Source of the DNA: Aporrectodea caliginosa
Lineage: Eukaryota > Annelida > Clitellata > Crassiclitellata > Lumbricidae
DNA: 64,000 nt
Direction: 5' to 3'
Assembly: GCA_020284085.1 (NCBI GenBank)
Contig: JACEVL010000144.1
Location: 1,498,501 to 1,562,500 of the forward strand
Each line of letters opens with the position of its first letter. Within the stretch, counting starts at the first letter, position 1. Shown here in pieces: positions 45,030 through 56,235 of the stretch. The notes beneath the pieces are model-generated. The model searched no databases. It was not told the origin of the DNA and saw only the letters and a list, made by a program, of their open reading frames with translations. The position numbers were made by a program, and so were the translations under genes.

Positions 45030-45605
45030 AGCGAAAACTCCCGCCCATCTCAGGTTCAGCTGCTCTTCATTCATCGCCCTCTTTGAATTCCTGACCGCAT
45101 TATTTCGTAAACTAATTTCTCATTCATAGTCGCTACGCGTCGCCTCTGAAACAATTCCTCATAAATATGTCCTTATATATACATGTAGGTCGCCCTCCAC
45201 CTCAACGTATTGAAACCCCTGGGAATAAACTCGCAAAGCTGAGAGTTAAATAAAATGTGATTGAACTCCACAGAGTTGTCGCAAAACGACGAGATTTACA
45301 TTGAACAGTTGAACACCTATTTTTACAGCGCCTAGCGTGGAACTTCCATTATAAAGGCCCGATTTGGTGGGTATAAGAGAACTGTCACTTATAAGCTTTC
45401 TCGTATTTTTCCCTCTGCTCATGAATACACACTTACACCTGAGTGAATGAGTGATTGAGTGTCTTGCTATGCACTGGGACACCAAATCATGCTAGATGTT
45501 ACAGGAATAGGACGAGGTGTGTAGATCGCCTATAACAATGGTATCAGGTAAGGACGCGATAAAGCTATCGGCCACCCCAATCTCAAATCTTTGACAACTC
45601 CCATC
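45030..45605. other. No recognised gene
   Basis: No supported coding frame or terminal repeats. Confidence 0.4.
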
Positions 45606-46240
45606 ATGGCAGATGCGTGTTTGTCCGAGATCATCAGAAGTTGGGGATTGGAAGACAGAATCGTGGCCAAGTGTTTCGACATAACGACGGGTAACACGGG
45701 TTCTGCATCAGGCTGGAAACGAAATTAGGGAAGGTTACCTCTTGAACCTGGCCTGTCGAAATAATGTTTCTGAAATTCGAACTCTTCAATCATTTCCATG
45801 AGTTCTTGCCGCACATTGATCAGGCCCAAGTATCGCACAGCAATGGTGGATCAAGAAGTAGCACAGAAATTCGAGACAATATCATCACCTTTGCATTGCA
45901 ACAAATGAGTACTGAATACCACAGAGGCTAGTACAAAGGGCTACATGTACTAACAGCATTTTCCTATAGGAGGAATTCCACCGAAAGTTATGTGCCCATG
46001 TACATTTCAGATAGGAGCTTCCAATTCGACAACGCCAGAGCACAGAGAGGGCATCTAGACAAGCCCCTATGCCCAAACTTCCCCAAAGGTTGTGGGATCA
46101 TTTACGTCGAGTTTAATTTTTGTGACAACAACTTACGTATATTGTAGGAGGCAAAAGACATCCTATCCGCCAAACAAGTGACGAACGATTTGGCAGAGAA
46201 ATGAGTGACTTGAATTCATGCAGTCCTTCACTGACGCCCT
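45606..46240 (+). pseudogene. Decayed DNA-transposase-like gene
   Basis: From 45606 the + strand reads MADACLSEIIRSWGLEDRIV then AKCFDITTGNTGSASG before a stop. Shifted frames continue with EIREGYLLNLACRNNVSEIR and, near 45960, FPIGGIPPKVMC. The order 'GMCFDTTxSNTG ... LLxLxCRHHxxE ... FLGGxPP' is familiar from a transposase-derived family abundant in aphids, Hydra and other invertebrates, in which the CFDTT Asp is probably catalytic. Stops and shifts throughout show a dead copy. Assignment rests on recognised motifs only. Confidence 0.5.
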
Positions 46241-47477
46241 GGTACGAAACGAGGAACAGGAGCGACTCAACAAGACGTTCAGCTACCAATTAAAGGGCCT
46301 CCCTTTTGGGTCTCAGTTCACATCATGCTGTCGCAAAATGAACGTTTCTAACTGTCCTTCTGCCCGAAGTTCCAATAAATCGGCCTGGCGCAACATGAAT
46401 GTTTCTTGTTCTTGGGTCAGTCAAGGCATGTACGTTCCCAGTTGAACATCAGTTCGCTGTGCCAATAAATCATCTTGGCGCAACATAAATGTTTCCAACC
46501 GTCCCATCATCTCTGTTAGTCCAGCGTTTGACCAGGAGTGGCCGTCAGAGAAGTCTCAGTAACTATGACTTCTAGGTTACCTTCACTCATACCTTCTCTG
46601 CCCTTATCAATAGAATAGTAATCTCGAAATTTATACAGCGCCCAAAAAAGCGAAGCCGCTGGAACCAGCTTATTCACAGGTTATTCGACATGCTTAAATC
46701 GTTTATTTAAAGCTACACACAAAATACAAACAGTGCTTGCAGACAATGTTCCATTTTCTACGTTTAACAGACAAGTTCTACAAGTTCTAGAAGAATTCTA
46801 ATACTAACTTTATGTTCACATTTCACAATCGTCTTAGCGCAGTAAGTTTGGTAATGTAGAAAGGAACATAAAAGGGCATAGTTACTTATCACCAATCGCT
46901 TGATTTCTCGTATTCGCTTCCAGGCAGATCACACGATATTTCTCTCAGAAAGTGCCACAGTAAATTCCGACACTGATTTATCGCTCCTGTGAGAATTCAG
47001 CCTCTCGAATTATATTCCAGGTTTCACTTAACATTGAATCTCAGCCCTGAGTTTTAACTTGGAGAGGACTTCGATTTCTACTTGTGAATCTAGCAGACCA
47101 TCGGGAGATATAATTGTCCAATTCTAAAGTCACAGACGCCCTATTTGAGGAAGGGATCAAAATGTAGCAGTCATCTGCATATTAGAAGCCTGTTTGCAAT
47201 GTTAGCTGGGTTAAGACTGGTTATTGCAGTGATGAAGTTCATAAGTCGCATTAGACACCGGCGCAATAAATAAATAAATGCTTTGAACATTAGGCATCGT
47301 AGCTACCGCTAATTGCAGTTGATACTGTATGTGATACAGTAAAATTACATTAGCAGTCGTCTGGCTACTTTGGTCACTTCCAAAGAGTTCTCCGTCATAA
47401 CGCACTAATCTGTGCTTTGTATAATAAGGGCATTGAAGCATTTTTTTGCTAAATCATGTTAAAACAATATCTAAATA
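46241..47477. other. No gene; diverged short repeats
   Basis: 46330-46500 has units around 'CCAATAAATC(G/A)(G/T)C(C/T)TGGCGCAACAT' about 90 bp apart. A repeat-tail word 'TTTATACAGCGCCC' is at 46631. Confidence 0.4.
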
Positions 47478-47625
47478 GAATAGGGGAAGACCGAGGCAGA
47501 TGATGCTGGGATGGATGGCCGACGGATACAGCGAAGTAAAGGAAAAAGCACAGCAAAGAGAAGAGTGGCGTCATTGGAAGTTGGAATCTGCCGAAGGGCA
47601 GAGAACTTAAAGAAGAAGAAATAGA
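47478..47625 (+). mobile_element. 5'-truncated RTE-like LINE
   Basis: GRPRQMMLGWMADGYSEVKE followed by QQREEWRHWKLESAEGQRT-stop is the same C-terminus as at 29307-29450 on the - strand. A GAAGAAG tail and AAATAGAA on both sides (about 47472 and 47620) mark a short insertion with target duplication. Confidence 0.75.
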
Positions 47626-48789
47626 ACAATAAGTTCTTTACAATCTATGACACATAAGCAAACAGAGCAGTTTAGACAATTAGCATGCTCAGGACTGTAT
47701 TACACACAGGACACGATCTGTATCGAATGATATCTTGATCATAATTATGCGTGCTCTTGTTTACTTGAGACACCCGACCAGGTGCTCCATAGGTGAGCTG
47801 TGCACACCTGATCTAAGGATTGTATAGGTTGGTAATGTAATGTAATGGAATGCAATAATCAGAATGTGCCGTTTGCACCTGATAACGGATGATAAATGGA
47901 TCCGTGTTGCAGCATGCTGTGTGCTCTCACCAACCGAAACTTCTCTCCACGTGTTTTTCAGTATGGAAACTCACCGTTTATAGGCGGCTAATCTAACCCG
48001 ATCCATGTCAGTATATAATGTGAATGCATCGATGTATGTATGCATTCATGCTTGTGTATTATTTAGTTATTCTAAAACAAACATATACAACGCAAACAAC
48101 ATGTACATGTTGCAAGGGTCTTCAAAGGTATGACACAATTAATCAAAGACAAACATTAAAAATAGTCTCTATACGACGCAGAAAAATTAGTCTCATTATA
48201 TTTAACTAGACGTTTGCCCGTCCTAAGACGGTTAAAAACAATTTTAAAATGTCAACAGATGCATCCTCACGTGCTATGATTGATATAAGTCTTCTCCCTC
48301 TCCCCTGTCTTCCTCCCCCGTACATCCCTGCCGTCCGTACATCCTTCCCTCCATTCTATGTCCGTCCGTCCCTCCCCGTAGTCCATCGCGGCGATCATGT
48401 GTGGCTGACTCCCCGTAATGTCTCTGGCAATGAAGGCGAAAACAGCATAACAGGCCAACAGAGTAACACCACGCTTCAGACCACGCACGCAAGCTCAGAG
48501 ATTTCTGGTCTATTATTGTATTAATAGCATTGCACTGAATTTTACACTGAATTACATGTAGGCCTATGTTGCATATACAACAGCATAAGAGAAGACCCCT
48601 CTTAATATAATTATGTTACATCAAATGCAGCGCAGCCTTACAGTCTGGCACAACTTATCGGTTGGTTGGTTTTTGCGTAGTTCGATTAAGCATGCGGTTT
48701 GAAACATCTCGTAGCAAGTTTCCTTCTTACGACCCAAACTGTTGCAACTGCAGTGACACCGGTGTTAATGGCCGTTTCCTCAAACAATT
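47626..48789. other. No recognised gene
   Basis: Region 3' of the GPCR. A GTAATGTAATG tract lies at 47832. 48250-48500 has a frame on each strand without family features. No AATAAA was confidently placed for the receptor. Confidence 0.35.
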
Positions 48790-49911
48790 TCAATGTGATG
48801 CTTCCTGAAATACTGTCATTTTTATTTGTCTTCTGAAGGAGCTCCCGCACAAACAGTAGAGAATAAAGTTGATGGCGTAGTTAATAATGTAGAACACTTC
48901 AGTAACTCGGTAAGCCACGAACGTCTGTATCTTCGTCAGTTTACTGCAATCTTTCAGGTCCAAACACAGGTTGAAGCGAGAGTAGTAGGCGATCATGTAG
49001 GGAGCCCTGAGGAGCGTCGTTGCAACGCACACGGCCACAAGCATAATGGTCAGCTGGGTCTCCGTCGATAGTCTCGCGTTTGACCATTGTTTGCGTGGGC
49101 CTTGCTTAGTCACGGTCAGGTGAGACATTCTCTTCTTCCGTGCACGGTAGAGTAGCACGATGATAATGACAGTGAGGACAGAAATCAAGACACCTGGAAT
49201 TATAAGAGTTCCGAATTTAAGTATCACGGTGTTCCACATTTTATAGTCGTTATAACGTTCCACCACGATCCTGCACTGAGGCGCGATGGTACCCCTAATT
49301 TCCAAATGCCAGAAGGGAAATAGTGCGAGACTGAAGCTGATGATAGTAATGGTGAGGATAACTGCTCGACTTCTTCGCAGCGTCGAAATGTGACTTATCT
49401 TGAGCGGGAAGGCCACTGCAAGCATTCGCTCCACAGCTATGGCAATCGTAAGCCACACAGACCAAAAACCGCAGCCGTATCGTAAGAAGTAAATAATCCT
49501 ACACGCTGCGGTTGAATTGTCGTGAATGTTCAGCCCCAATGACAGCGACACATAGTGTTGTTTAGATACTATATTGTAATGAGCCAACCAGCGCATCATG
49601 TCGCCGACAAGAACCGTGCTATCGGCGATTGCAAGAGCGACAAGGAACTGTCCAGTGGTGGTACGTCGGAGAATCGATGACAAGAGAAAGACGCAGACTG
49701 AGAAGACGTTTCCAATCAGTCCAAACGGTATGACGACGGAGAGTCCGTAAAAGTAAATATCGTCGGCCAGGTTATAAAAGAAAACGTATTCCGGAAGTGT
49801 TTCACGTGTAGAGTTTACCGGTTCTGTTGAGTTAGTCAGTGACTCGAAGGAAGTTAGATTCGCCTGGTTTTCTGCGATGTTTACGACGGTTTCCGGTGAG
49901 TTCGTGTCCAT
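48790..49911 (-). CDS. Class A (rhodopsin-family) peptide-type GPCR
   Basis: 373 residues, intact, coding part in one exon; a plasma-membrane seven-helix receptor. The N-terminus has three NxS/T glycosylation sites (N18, N27, N33). TM1 carries GN (67-68), TM2 LAIAD with D97, TM3 C137 and ERM (161-163) in place of DRY, ECL2 C213 (likely disulfide with C137), TM5 P239 and TM6 LRAP. TM7 has NYAINFILY, where N348-F-I-L-Y replaces NPxxY. The C-tail is only about 20 residues and has Cys353/Cys355 near TM7. The NF-x-x-Y form and short loops resemble invertebrate peptide receptors of the FMRFamide/TRH-like broad group, but no ligand can be assigned. ATG at 49911 is preceded by TTTCGATTTCCAG|GACAAC, a good acceptor, so a 5' UTR intron is likely. 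A broken paralogue lies about 1.5 kb upstream. Confidence 0.9.
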   Translation of the reverse strand: MDTNSPETVVNIAENQANLTSFESLTNSTEPVNSTRETLPEYVFFYNLADDIYFYGLSVVIPFGLIGNVFSVCVFLLSSILRRTTTGQFLVALAIADSTVLVGDMMRWLAHYNIVSKQHYVSLSLGLNIHDNSTAACRIIYFLRYGCGFWSVWLTIAIAVERMLAVAFPLKISHISTLRRSRAVILTITIISFSLALFPFWHLEIRGTIAPQCRIVVERYNDYKMWNTVILKFGTLIIPGVLISVLTVIIIVLLYRARKKRMSHLTVTKQGPRKQWSNARLSTETQLTIMLVAVCVATTLLRAPYMIAYYSRFNLCLDLKDCSKLTKIQTFVAYRVTEVFYIINYAINFILYCLCGSSFRRQIKMTVFQEASH

Positions 49912-51224
49912 GTTGTCCTGGAAATCGAAAGCACAAATGAGTTATGACACATATGATAACGGTGGTGATTAAACAAACTCTAAGTACAGCACGATATAAA
50001 TCCCACGTGACGTGAGGTTTCTCATGGTTATCTGAATGAAGTCCCGCTTGAAGATCTGACAGATGAAAGAATCCGAACCACATGAGTGATGGTCTTGGTC
50101 TCAGAGGACCCCTTCCGGCAAGCTGTGCCACTGGTAGAGTGACTGACTGACTGTGCAGTATTACGAGTAAAAACTCATCCTTTTCTGGACTCATTTCCTC
50201 CACAGGGTGTTTCCATGTCCTCTCCTATTCCCTGCTTGGCTTTCGACTAAACTCACCCTGGAATTTAGCTTTCATGACGGTTTTGATTATTAGCGACGTT
50301 GAATGATGCCTTGAGCATTATGAAAGGGGCGCTATAGAAGTTCTTAGATTAGAATGATGAGATTAGTAATTTCTAAATAAGTGTCTCTGATACTGTGCGT
50401 CATCAATCAAAAATAATGTAACTGATGAATGGCGTAATTGGTGACGTTTAGATTACGTCATCTATCTACTGCCATATTCATAGAGATGTATAATATATAA
50501 ATATATCACTAGAGGCGAGCAACTACTGTCTATGGTGAGGCTGTGACCCTGTGGCCGCTCAACGGGTGTTACCATAACGGCCTTGACCCTGTGGCCGCTC
50601 AAAATGAATTTCAACCAATCAGAACGCGTCATTTCAATTTAAATTAACTGCGAAACTCTCGTTAAGGTGTTATTATATCTATGATTGTGGCTTCAAATAT
50701 GTGCGAGGTGAATATACGTCATGCTCCCTCTAGCCCTTATAATACATGTATATCTCATTGGCCATATTCAATGGTTTTCGATTGCCCTTAGTTTAAAGTC
50801 AGGTCTCTGATTTCAAGATTGTTGAGGTGTAATCGTCGAATATCACAAGCTGTGATATTTTGTGTCGTGAATAAGAATGAATTTTAACCTTATGCTGATC
50901 GGTTGATTTTGATACTGAAGTTAAACTATTCTTTCTGGATGATGAGGCTTGACAATAGCAAGGCGAAGGTCAAGAGGAACGGACAACCGATTGCTAGGTT
51001 AGGCTTCTGCTTTTATTGGTTCCGTTTAATAAGAGAAATTATAATGCCCATCATTTATTTGCTCGCAATATTTATGATCCGCTTTAGTAGGCCTAGGTAG
51101 ATGCATATGTTCAAAATATACAAACAAAACATAACGTGCTTACATACATAGGCTACATGCATACGTATTTGCTTAAAACATGCATTACATTTAAGGTGAC
51201 CAAGTATCAGTATCAGCAGGGAGG
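49912..51224. other. Upstream region of GPCR; no second gene
   Basis: A likely splice acceptor is at 49920-49918 (-). A 19-bp direct repeat TGACCCTGTGGCCGCTCAA occurs at 50543 and 50584, 41 bp apart. Repeat-tail word 'GGGGCGCTATAGAAG' at 50326. Confidence 0.45.
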
Positions 51225-51283
51225 AGTGGAGGAGGCTGGTCATGGCGGTCGCTAGAGTTCAACGAACTGACGGCACAAGGTGA
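51225..51283 (+). mobile_element. LINE C-terminal scrap
   Basis: WRRLVMAVARVQRTDGTR-stop matches the end of the LINE at 5917-6180 (WRRLTMTVARIQRIDGTR-stop). It lies just beyond the truncated 3' side of the GPCR pseudogene. Confidence 0.7.
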
Positions 51284-51368
51284 CAAGGTGAAGTATCAGG
51301 GATAGTCCAGGAATTAATAAAAATGTCCCACGTTCCGGTCACGTTCTTTCGTCGACAATGAAACGTCC

Positions 51369-52101
51369 TTAAATGATGGCAATGGTGATGATGACGATAA
51401 GAATTCCAGGAATCAGAAGCGTACAGAACTTGACGACAACCGTGTTCCACGAGTCGTATGCCTTACAGTCGTAAATTTCGCAATATGGCATATCAACGCC
51501 GCGCACGTTGGATGAATAGTGGCGTGCAGAGTACAGAAGGGGAAGGACCCGAGGACGCAGCTGACGATGCCGATGCATGCGATCATGATCCTCGTTCTCC
51601 TCGGCGTTGACAGATGACCGATCTTGAGATGTATAGCCACAGCAATCAGTCGTTTCACGGAAATCGCAATCGTTAGCCACACCGACCACAGATTTCCGCC
51701 GTAGCGAACGAAGTTGGTGATCCTACACGCGGCGTTAGAATAGTCGTAGAAGTTAAGTCCCAGATACTGTGGGATGTAGTAGTATGGAGTGTTGTGTCGA
51801 CTAGTTGCCAGCCAACGTATCGCGTCCCCGATAAGAACTGAGCTATCGGCAACCGCGAGAGCGATAAGATACTGTCCTGTGATAGTACACCGGAGCATCG
51901 TCGATAAGAAAAAGACGCAAATTGAGAAGATGTTGCCGATCAGTCCAAACGGTATGATGATTCAGAGTCCACAGAAGTAAATATTTGCCCAAAGTGCGTA
52001 GCATATATAGGGTCAGATGAACAACCGTCGACTTTCGTGGTAGTTGAGTTCTCGGTATATTACGAGAATTCGGACATACTGGTGCTTTCAATACTGTCCA
52101 T
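51369..52101 (-). pseudogene. GPCR pseudogene, paralogue of 48790-49911
   Basis: From ATG 52101 it reads MDSIESTSMSEFS then a stop. After a frameshift, FCGL-stop-IIIPFGLIGNIFSICVFF aligns with TM1 of the intact gene (YGLSVVIPFGLIGNVFSVCVFL). TM2 (LIALAVADSSVLIGDAIRWL), TM3 (LWSVWLTIAISVKRLIAVAI, with VKR for ERM) and TM4 are kept in one frame to about 51510. A second frameshift leads to TM5 (WNTVVVKFCTLLIPGILIVI) ending at a stop at 51369. TM6 and TM7 are missing. Conserved Cys of TM3 is kept. Several independent lesions indicate an inactive tandem duplicate. Confidence 0.88.
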
Positions 52102-53019
52102 GCTGCTGGTTATACTCCGCTTCTCGCTCTTGTCAAAATGTTGGAGGAATCTGTGAGAGTTTACATACGATAGGCTACCATGCGAAAATTTCGAAATCGT
52201 GTTTGACGCAACCATGATTATTCGATGAGAACAACGAAATCAGAAAGAAAACAACTGTCTATGAACAGAACCATATGTCTTTAAGAAATATGTATACACA
52301 TCTAATGCTACCACGCTTTGTCAAAAATAGCATAAACATACCACTCTTTGAAAATTCACACAAATTGGTCTTTAAATACCTTCGAGTGCTATACCTTCAT
52401 GTATTACAAAAATGCAAATGACTTGCTATCAAACAAAATAGGGCAATTCGGCTATAGCGTGAAATGAGAATTAAATAATCGGCTATTGTTGAACAATAAT
52501 ATTTCCGCTAATGCACGAAATTAGCCTACCATTTTAGCACGTAGGAAAAAGCAGTTAAGTATACAGAGCTTATAATAGCGTGAACTGAGAATTTTTTAAT
52601 TTTTTAATTTGCCACTACAGCACGTAAGAAAACACAGTTAAGTACAGTGCTTATTCAAAATGGCTACCACTATTGTCTAAATCGCTATTCAGAAGTGTTC
52701 CAGACTTTAAGAGGTTCACGCAGAGTTTCTTTTTACATCTAAATCGGTAACGCGTTACCTTAACCGGCCGGTAGGGAGTCAATCTTTAACTGGCACATGA
52801 TAAATTTAGATGGCAACGGGTTTACCGTTTACAATTCTGCCCTCTACGACTTACAAAGTCGAATTCTTTGAGCTGCGTGAGACTAGTAGAGGCGTGTGTG
52901 CCGTTGAGTCACTTACAGTCATTTATCACTCACAGACCTATTGAGAAATTTGACCTCCAGAAATACAAACACTTTCAGTAAATTAAATCACTGACACAAT
53001 GCCATGACCCTTGGTGGTG
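52102..53019. other. No recognised gene
   Basis: AT-rich; two similar ~90-bp segments around 'AGCACGTA(G/A)GAAAA(A/C)(G/A)CAGTTAAGTA' at 52537 and 52620 suggest an old duplication. Confidence 0.45.
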
Positions 53020-53110
53020 GTTTTTCTGTTTAACGACTAGCTGTGTGGTAACAAAGACCATTAGCGTCGCCCTCCTCCTTCATCCAGGCTTGGGACTGGC
53101 ACTGACTGGC
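53020..53110. mobile_element. Solo arm of the 28091-28893 inverted-repeat element
   Basis: 'CATTAGCGTCGCCCTCCTCC' and 'CCAGGCTTGGGACTGGCACTG' match the right arm of the element at 28 kb. Only one arm is present. Confidence 0.75.
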
Positions 53111-53284
53111 CATGACGCTTCAATTTTTAACTGAAATTTATACGTTTATTTGGTGCAACTATGCAACTATTTTGCCTGATCCTTCGATTCATACAACGAT
53201 CAATGGAGATTATTGTCAGCACGCGATGTTTTTAAGCGCGCTCGATGTATAAAAGGGACAGAGAGAAGACCATGTTCAGTTGAA

Positions 53285-53960
53285 CGGAGGGAGCACCTAA
53301 ATCTTTTATGCCGTGTGTGTTTTTTTCAGTTGCGACAATTGCGGGTCATTTCCCGTTCACTTTCACCTAATGCTGTACTTGCTTTTGTTCATGCGGTTGT
53401 TTGTAGTAGGATTGACTACTGCAGTGCCATCTATGCTGGCCTCCCCTTGGTACGCATTGCTCAACTTGAGCGCGTGCTTCGTGCAGCTGCTAGGCTTGTT
53501 GGTGGTTTCTCTAAATTTGATCATATCTCGCATTATATGCGTAACGTACTCCACTGGCTTCCTGTTTCCCAGCGCATTCAATTTAGGATTTTGGTCTGGG
53601 TCTGGCGGTGCCAGTTAGGGAGCACCACAGCCTACTGGCGCGAGTTCTGTTGCTCTACCTCAGGTTTAGCTGACTGCATGCAGAAATCTTCGTTCTGCAT
53701 CTCGTGGCGAACTTGCTGTTCCCTTTGCGCGCACTTCAAAGATGCAGCTCCGTGCATTCTCAATGGTTGGGCCGACCACGTGGAATAATCTTCCTTCAGA
53801 TCTGCGAGTTCTCTTAGCCAGAGACTCTGCATACACCTTTTACAAGAATTTGAAAACTGTTCTTTATCGACGGAGGTGGGTTAGAAGTGCCCCTGAGTAT
53901 ATAGGTTATCTTGAAGGGCGCTTTTTAAGTTCTCTGAATGAATGAATGAATGAATGAGCT
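53285..53960 (+). mobile_element. L2-like LINE C-terminal half with (GAAT)n tail
   Basis: It encodes FFQLRQLRVISRSLSPNAVL, CSRIDYCSAIYAGLP, LERVLRAAARLVGGFSKFDH and VLHWLPVSQRIQFRILVW. After a frameshift comes RAFSMVGPTTWNNLPSDLRV (53745-53806). Tail GGGCGCTTTTTAAGTT and (GAAT)n follow at 53920-53957. These are the standard L2 C-terminal motifs in order. 5'-truncated and frame-shifted. Confidence 0.88.
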
Positions 53961-54226
53961 CCTGGTCCAGAGTAACACCAAGGTCACGGACCACAGAGGA
54001 GAAGACAGAATGAGGAAAGGCGGTAGCAAGTATTGCATGATATGAGGAAGGGCTGTCCGTCAGAGCAGTGCAGAATAAATGGAAAAGTTGTCCCTTTTTC
54101 TCAAACTGGTCTATAACTCCCTGGAAGGAAAGATTACATTATTGAGCACTGTTATCCACACGGAAAAGTTGTTTTAGATTGTCGTAGGTCTATATCACAT
54201 AGGTCTGTGTAGAGATACAATCCATA
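53961..54226 (-). mobile_element. L2-like scrap, then unrecognised sequence
   Basis: 'GAGTAACACCAAGGTCACGG' (53971-53990) parallels 14400-14420 of the - strand L2 copy. The remainder has no recognised content. Confidence 0.4.
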
Positions 54227-54234
54227 ACAAAAGG

Positions 54235-55145
54235 TGGTACCCCGTCAGAACGGCCCAGGACAAATCGGCCCCGACAAAACGGCCCCGACAAATGGGCCCC
54301 GACAAAACGGCCCCGACAAAACGGCCTCGCCAAAATGGCCTCGACAAAACAGCCCCGTCATTTCGGCCCCCGTCATAACGGCCCCCGTCATATCAGCCCC
54401 CGTCATATCGGCCCCGTCATATCGGCCCCTCAAATCGGCCCCCGTCAAATCGGCCCCAGTCATATCGGCCCCAGTCACATCGGCCCTCACAAAATATCCC
54501 ATGTCCCAAGTACTTTTAAGTTGGATTGATGAAAAGAATTCTTTGCGTAAATAGAACTCGGATTGGTAAAACCGTAGTTTACGTTGCCAAATTATTTTAT
54601 GTGGTCAGTTTAAAATGGAAGTTGGATTGCTGAAAATAATTTTGGCGTTAAAATGGAAGTTGGATTTATCAAAAATAATTCGTTGCGTAAATAGAAGTTT
54701 GGATTTATGATAGTTGTCATTGAAAGCATTTAAATAATTAAATACGCCAACCAGTTAGCATTAGACGATGGTCCCCGCAGTCCATTGTCCAGCTGAACCG
54801 TCGCTTGAGGCCTCATTTCAACATAGTTTGTCAGCGTAAGCTTAAAAGTACTTGGAACATTGGATATTTTGTATGGGGCCGATATGACTGGGGCCGATAT
54901 GACTGGGGCCGATATGACGGGGGCCGATATGACTGGGGCCGATATGACTGGGGCCGATATGACTGGGGCCGATATGACGGGGCCGATTTGACGGGGGTTG
55001 ATTTGACGGAGGCCGATTTGACGGGGCTGTTTTGTCGAGGCCATTTTGACGGGGGCTGTTTTGTCGGGGCTGTTTTGTCGGGGCCCATTTGTCGGGGCCG
55101 TTTTGTCGGGGCCGATTTGTCCTGGGCCGTTCTGACGGGTCACCA
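54235..55145. mobile_element. Foldback-like element with tandem-repeat TIRs
   Basis: 911 bp flanked by CAAAAGG at 54228-54234 and 55146-55152. Outer ends TGGTACCCCGTCAGAACGG and, in reverse complement, TGGTGACCCGTCAGAACGG. Each terminal inverted repeat (~290-300 bp) consists of about 17-20 units of 14-15 bp, of the type CGGCCCCGACAAAA outside and CGGCCCCGTCATAT inside, ending at matching AAGTACTT(T/G) words near 54505 and 54845. The ~300-bp centre has no transposase. Pro/Ser-rich frames are repeat artefacts. This is the architecture of foldback (FB-type) transposons; superfamily unproven. Confidence 0.88.
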
Positions 55146-55152
55146 CAAAAGG

Positions 55153-55770
55153 TTGTCATGTTTGCAAAGCGTCTCTGATGGCTCTCAAAGAGGCGCTATA
55201 TAAATCTGTGATTACAATTAAAATGTGCAAGTAATTATTATTGTAATAGTATTTGTAAAGCTGTCCTACTCCGGCAATAAAATCGCTATTATCATGTGTC
55301 TTTCACATTCGTCAACAAATGCTTTAGCGCAGGATCATGAACCTTGAATTTACTGTTGACGAAAACAGAAAGGGTGGGTACACCTTACCAGAAGAGGGTG
55401 AAATGACAACGCAGGTCATGGTCAATCAAGCTAAGTTGGGGTTAACTGTTAAGTTGGGGCAGGGTAGGATTCTAATGAGGTCATGGACGACTAAGTGTAA
55501 AAAACACAGACGTTTATCAGATAAAAATTGATACATGATTTATTCGTATCAGCTAGAAATGTTTTTGTCTTTCATTGAGTTGCCGTCAATCAAACTCTTT
55601 GTGGTGTACAACATAAAAACAACTTAACTGAAATAACGCAGAACAATAACAGTTGCGTGCAGGTGAACTCAGTGAATTGCCTAGCGAGTTGACAGAAACT
55701 GTCAATAATAAGATAGCATACAAGACAGTGGATAAGCCGACTTTGCATATCAATGACCTTACCTTAGACC
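55153..55770. other. No recognised gene; repeat tail
   Basis: 'AAGAGGCGCTATATAAATC' at 55188-55206 is an L2-type tail. A 64-codon frame at 55337-55531 has no family features. Confidence 0.4.
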
Positions 55771-56235
55771 TTAGTCCTTCCACGCGCTTGCAGCGCATCG
55801 GGCGACACAGTTCCTCCATCCCACTCTGTCCTCCGCATTCCCCTCGGCCTCCTCCCATGTAATTCCGCCGCCGTCCAGATCCTGTATGACCGTGCTTCGC
55901 CAGGCCCTTCTCGGCCTTCCACGTTTTATTTTCCATCCCGTCGGTGTCCATTCTAGTGCCTGTTTTGAGAACCTTTCATTGTCCGATCTGTGTATGTGAC
56001 CCAGCCATCGCAGGCGTGATATCTTCAGCATATCCTCCAGTTTCTCCACAGATGTTAATTCCTTATATCTTCGTTTTTTATTTTATCTCTCCAAGTGACC
56101 CCTAATATCCTTCTTTGCCACCTATGATGAGCCGCTTCCAATTTCTTTAAATTAGTTTTGGTCATAGGCCATGTCTCCGATCCATACATCACTGTTGTCA
56201 GGTCCAAGGCTCGGTATAATCTTGTCTTTGTTGCA
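55771..56235 (-). mobile_element. RTE-like LINE C-terminal fragment
   Basis: On - it begins near 56235 with LYRALDLTTVMYGSETW-like residues and KKLEAAHHRWQRRILG in shifted frames. It continues as MLKISRLRWLGHIHRSDNER, KRGRPRRAWRSTVIQDLD and CAASAWKD-stop. The 'SETW...HHRWxRxILG...RLRWLGHIxR...RGRP(R/K)xxW' order is the standard C-terminal region of these LINEs. Decayed. Confidence 0.85.

Noticed and set aside
49832..50203. Upstream minus-strand frame of 123 codons overlapping the GPCR start
   Set aside because: It crosses the probable splice acceptor at 49920 and is out of frame with the receptor; no recognisable features.
54234..55203. Pro/Ser/Gly-rich frames resembling a repetitive structural protein
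   Set aside because: They translate the 14-15-bp TIR repeats of the foldback-like element; frames change when units are 14 rather than 15 bp.
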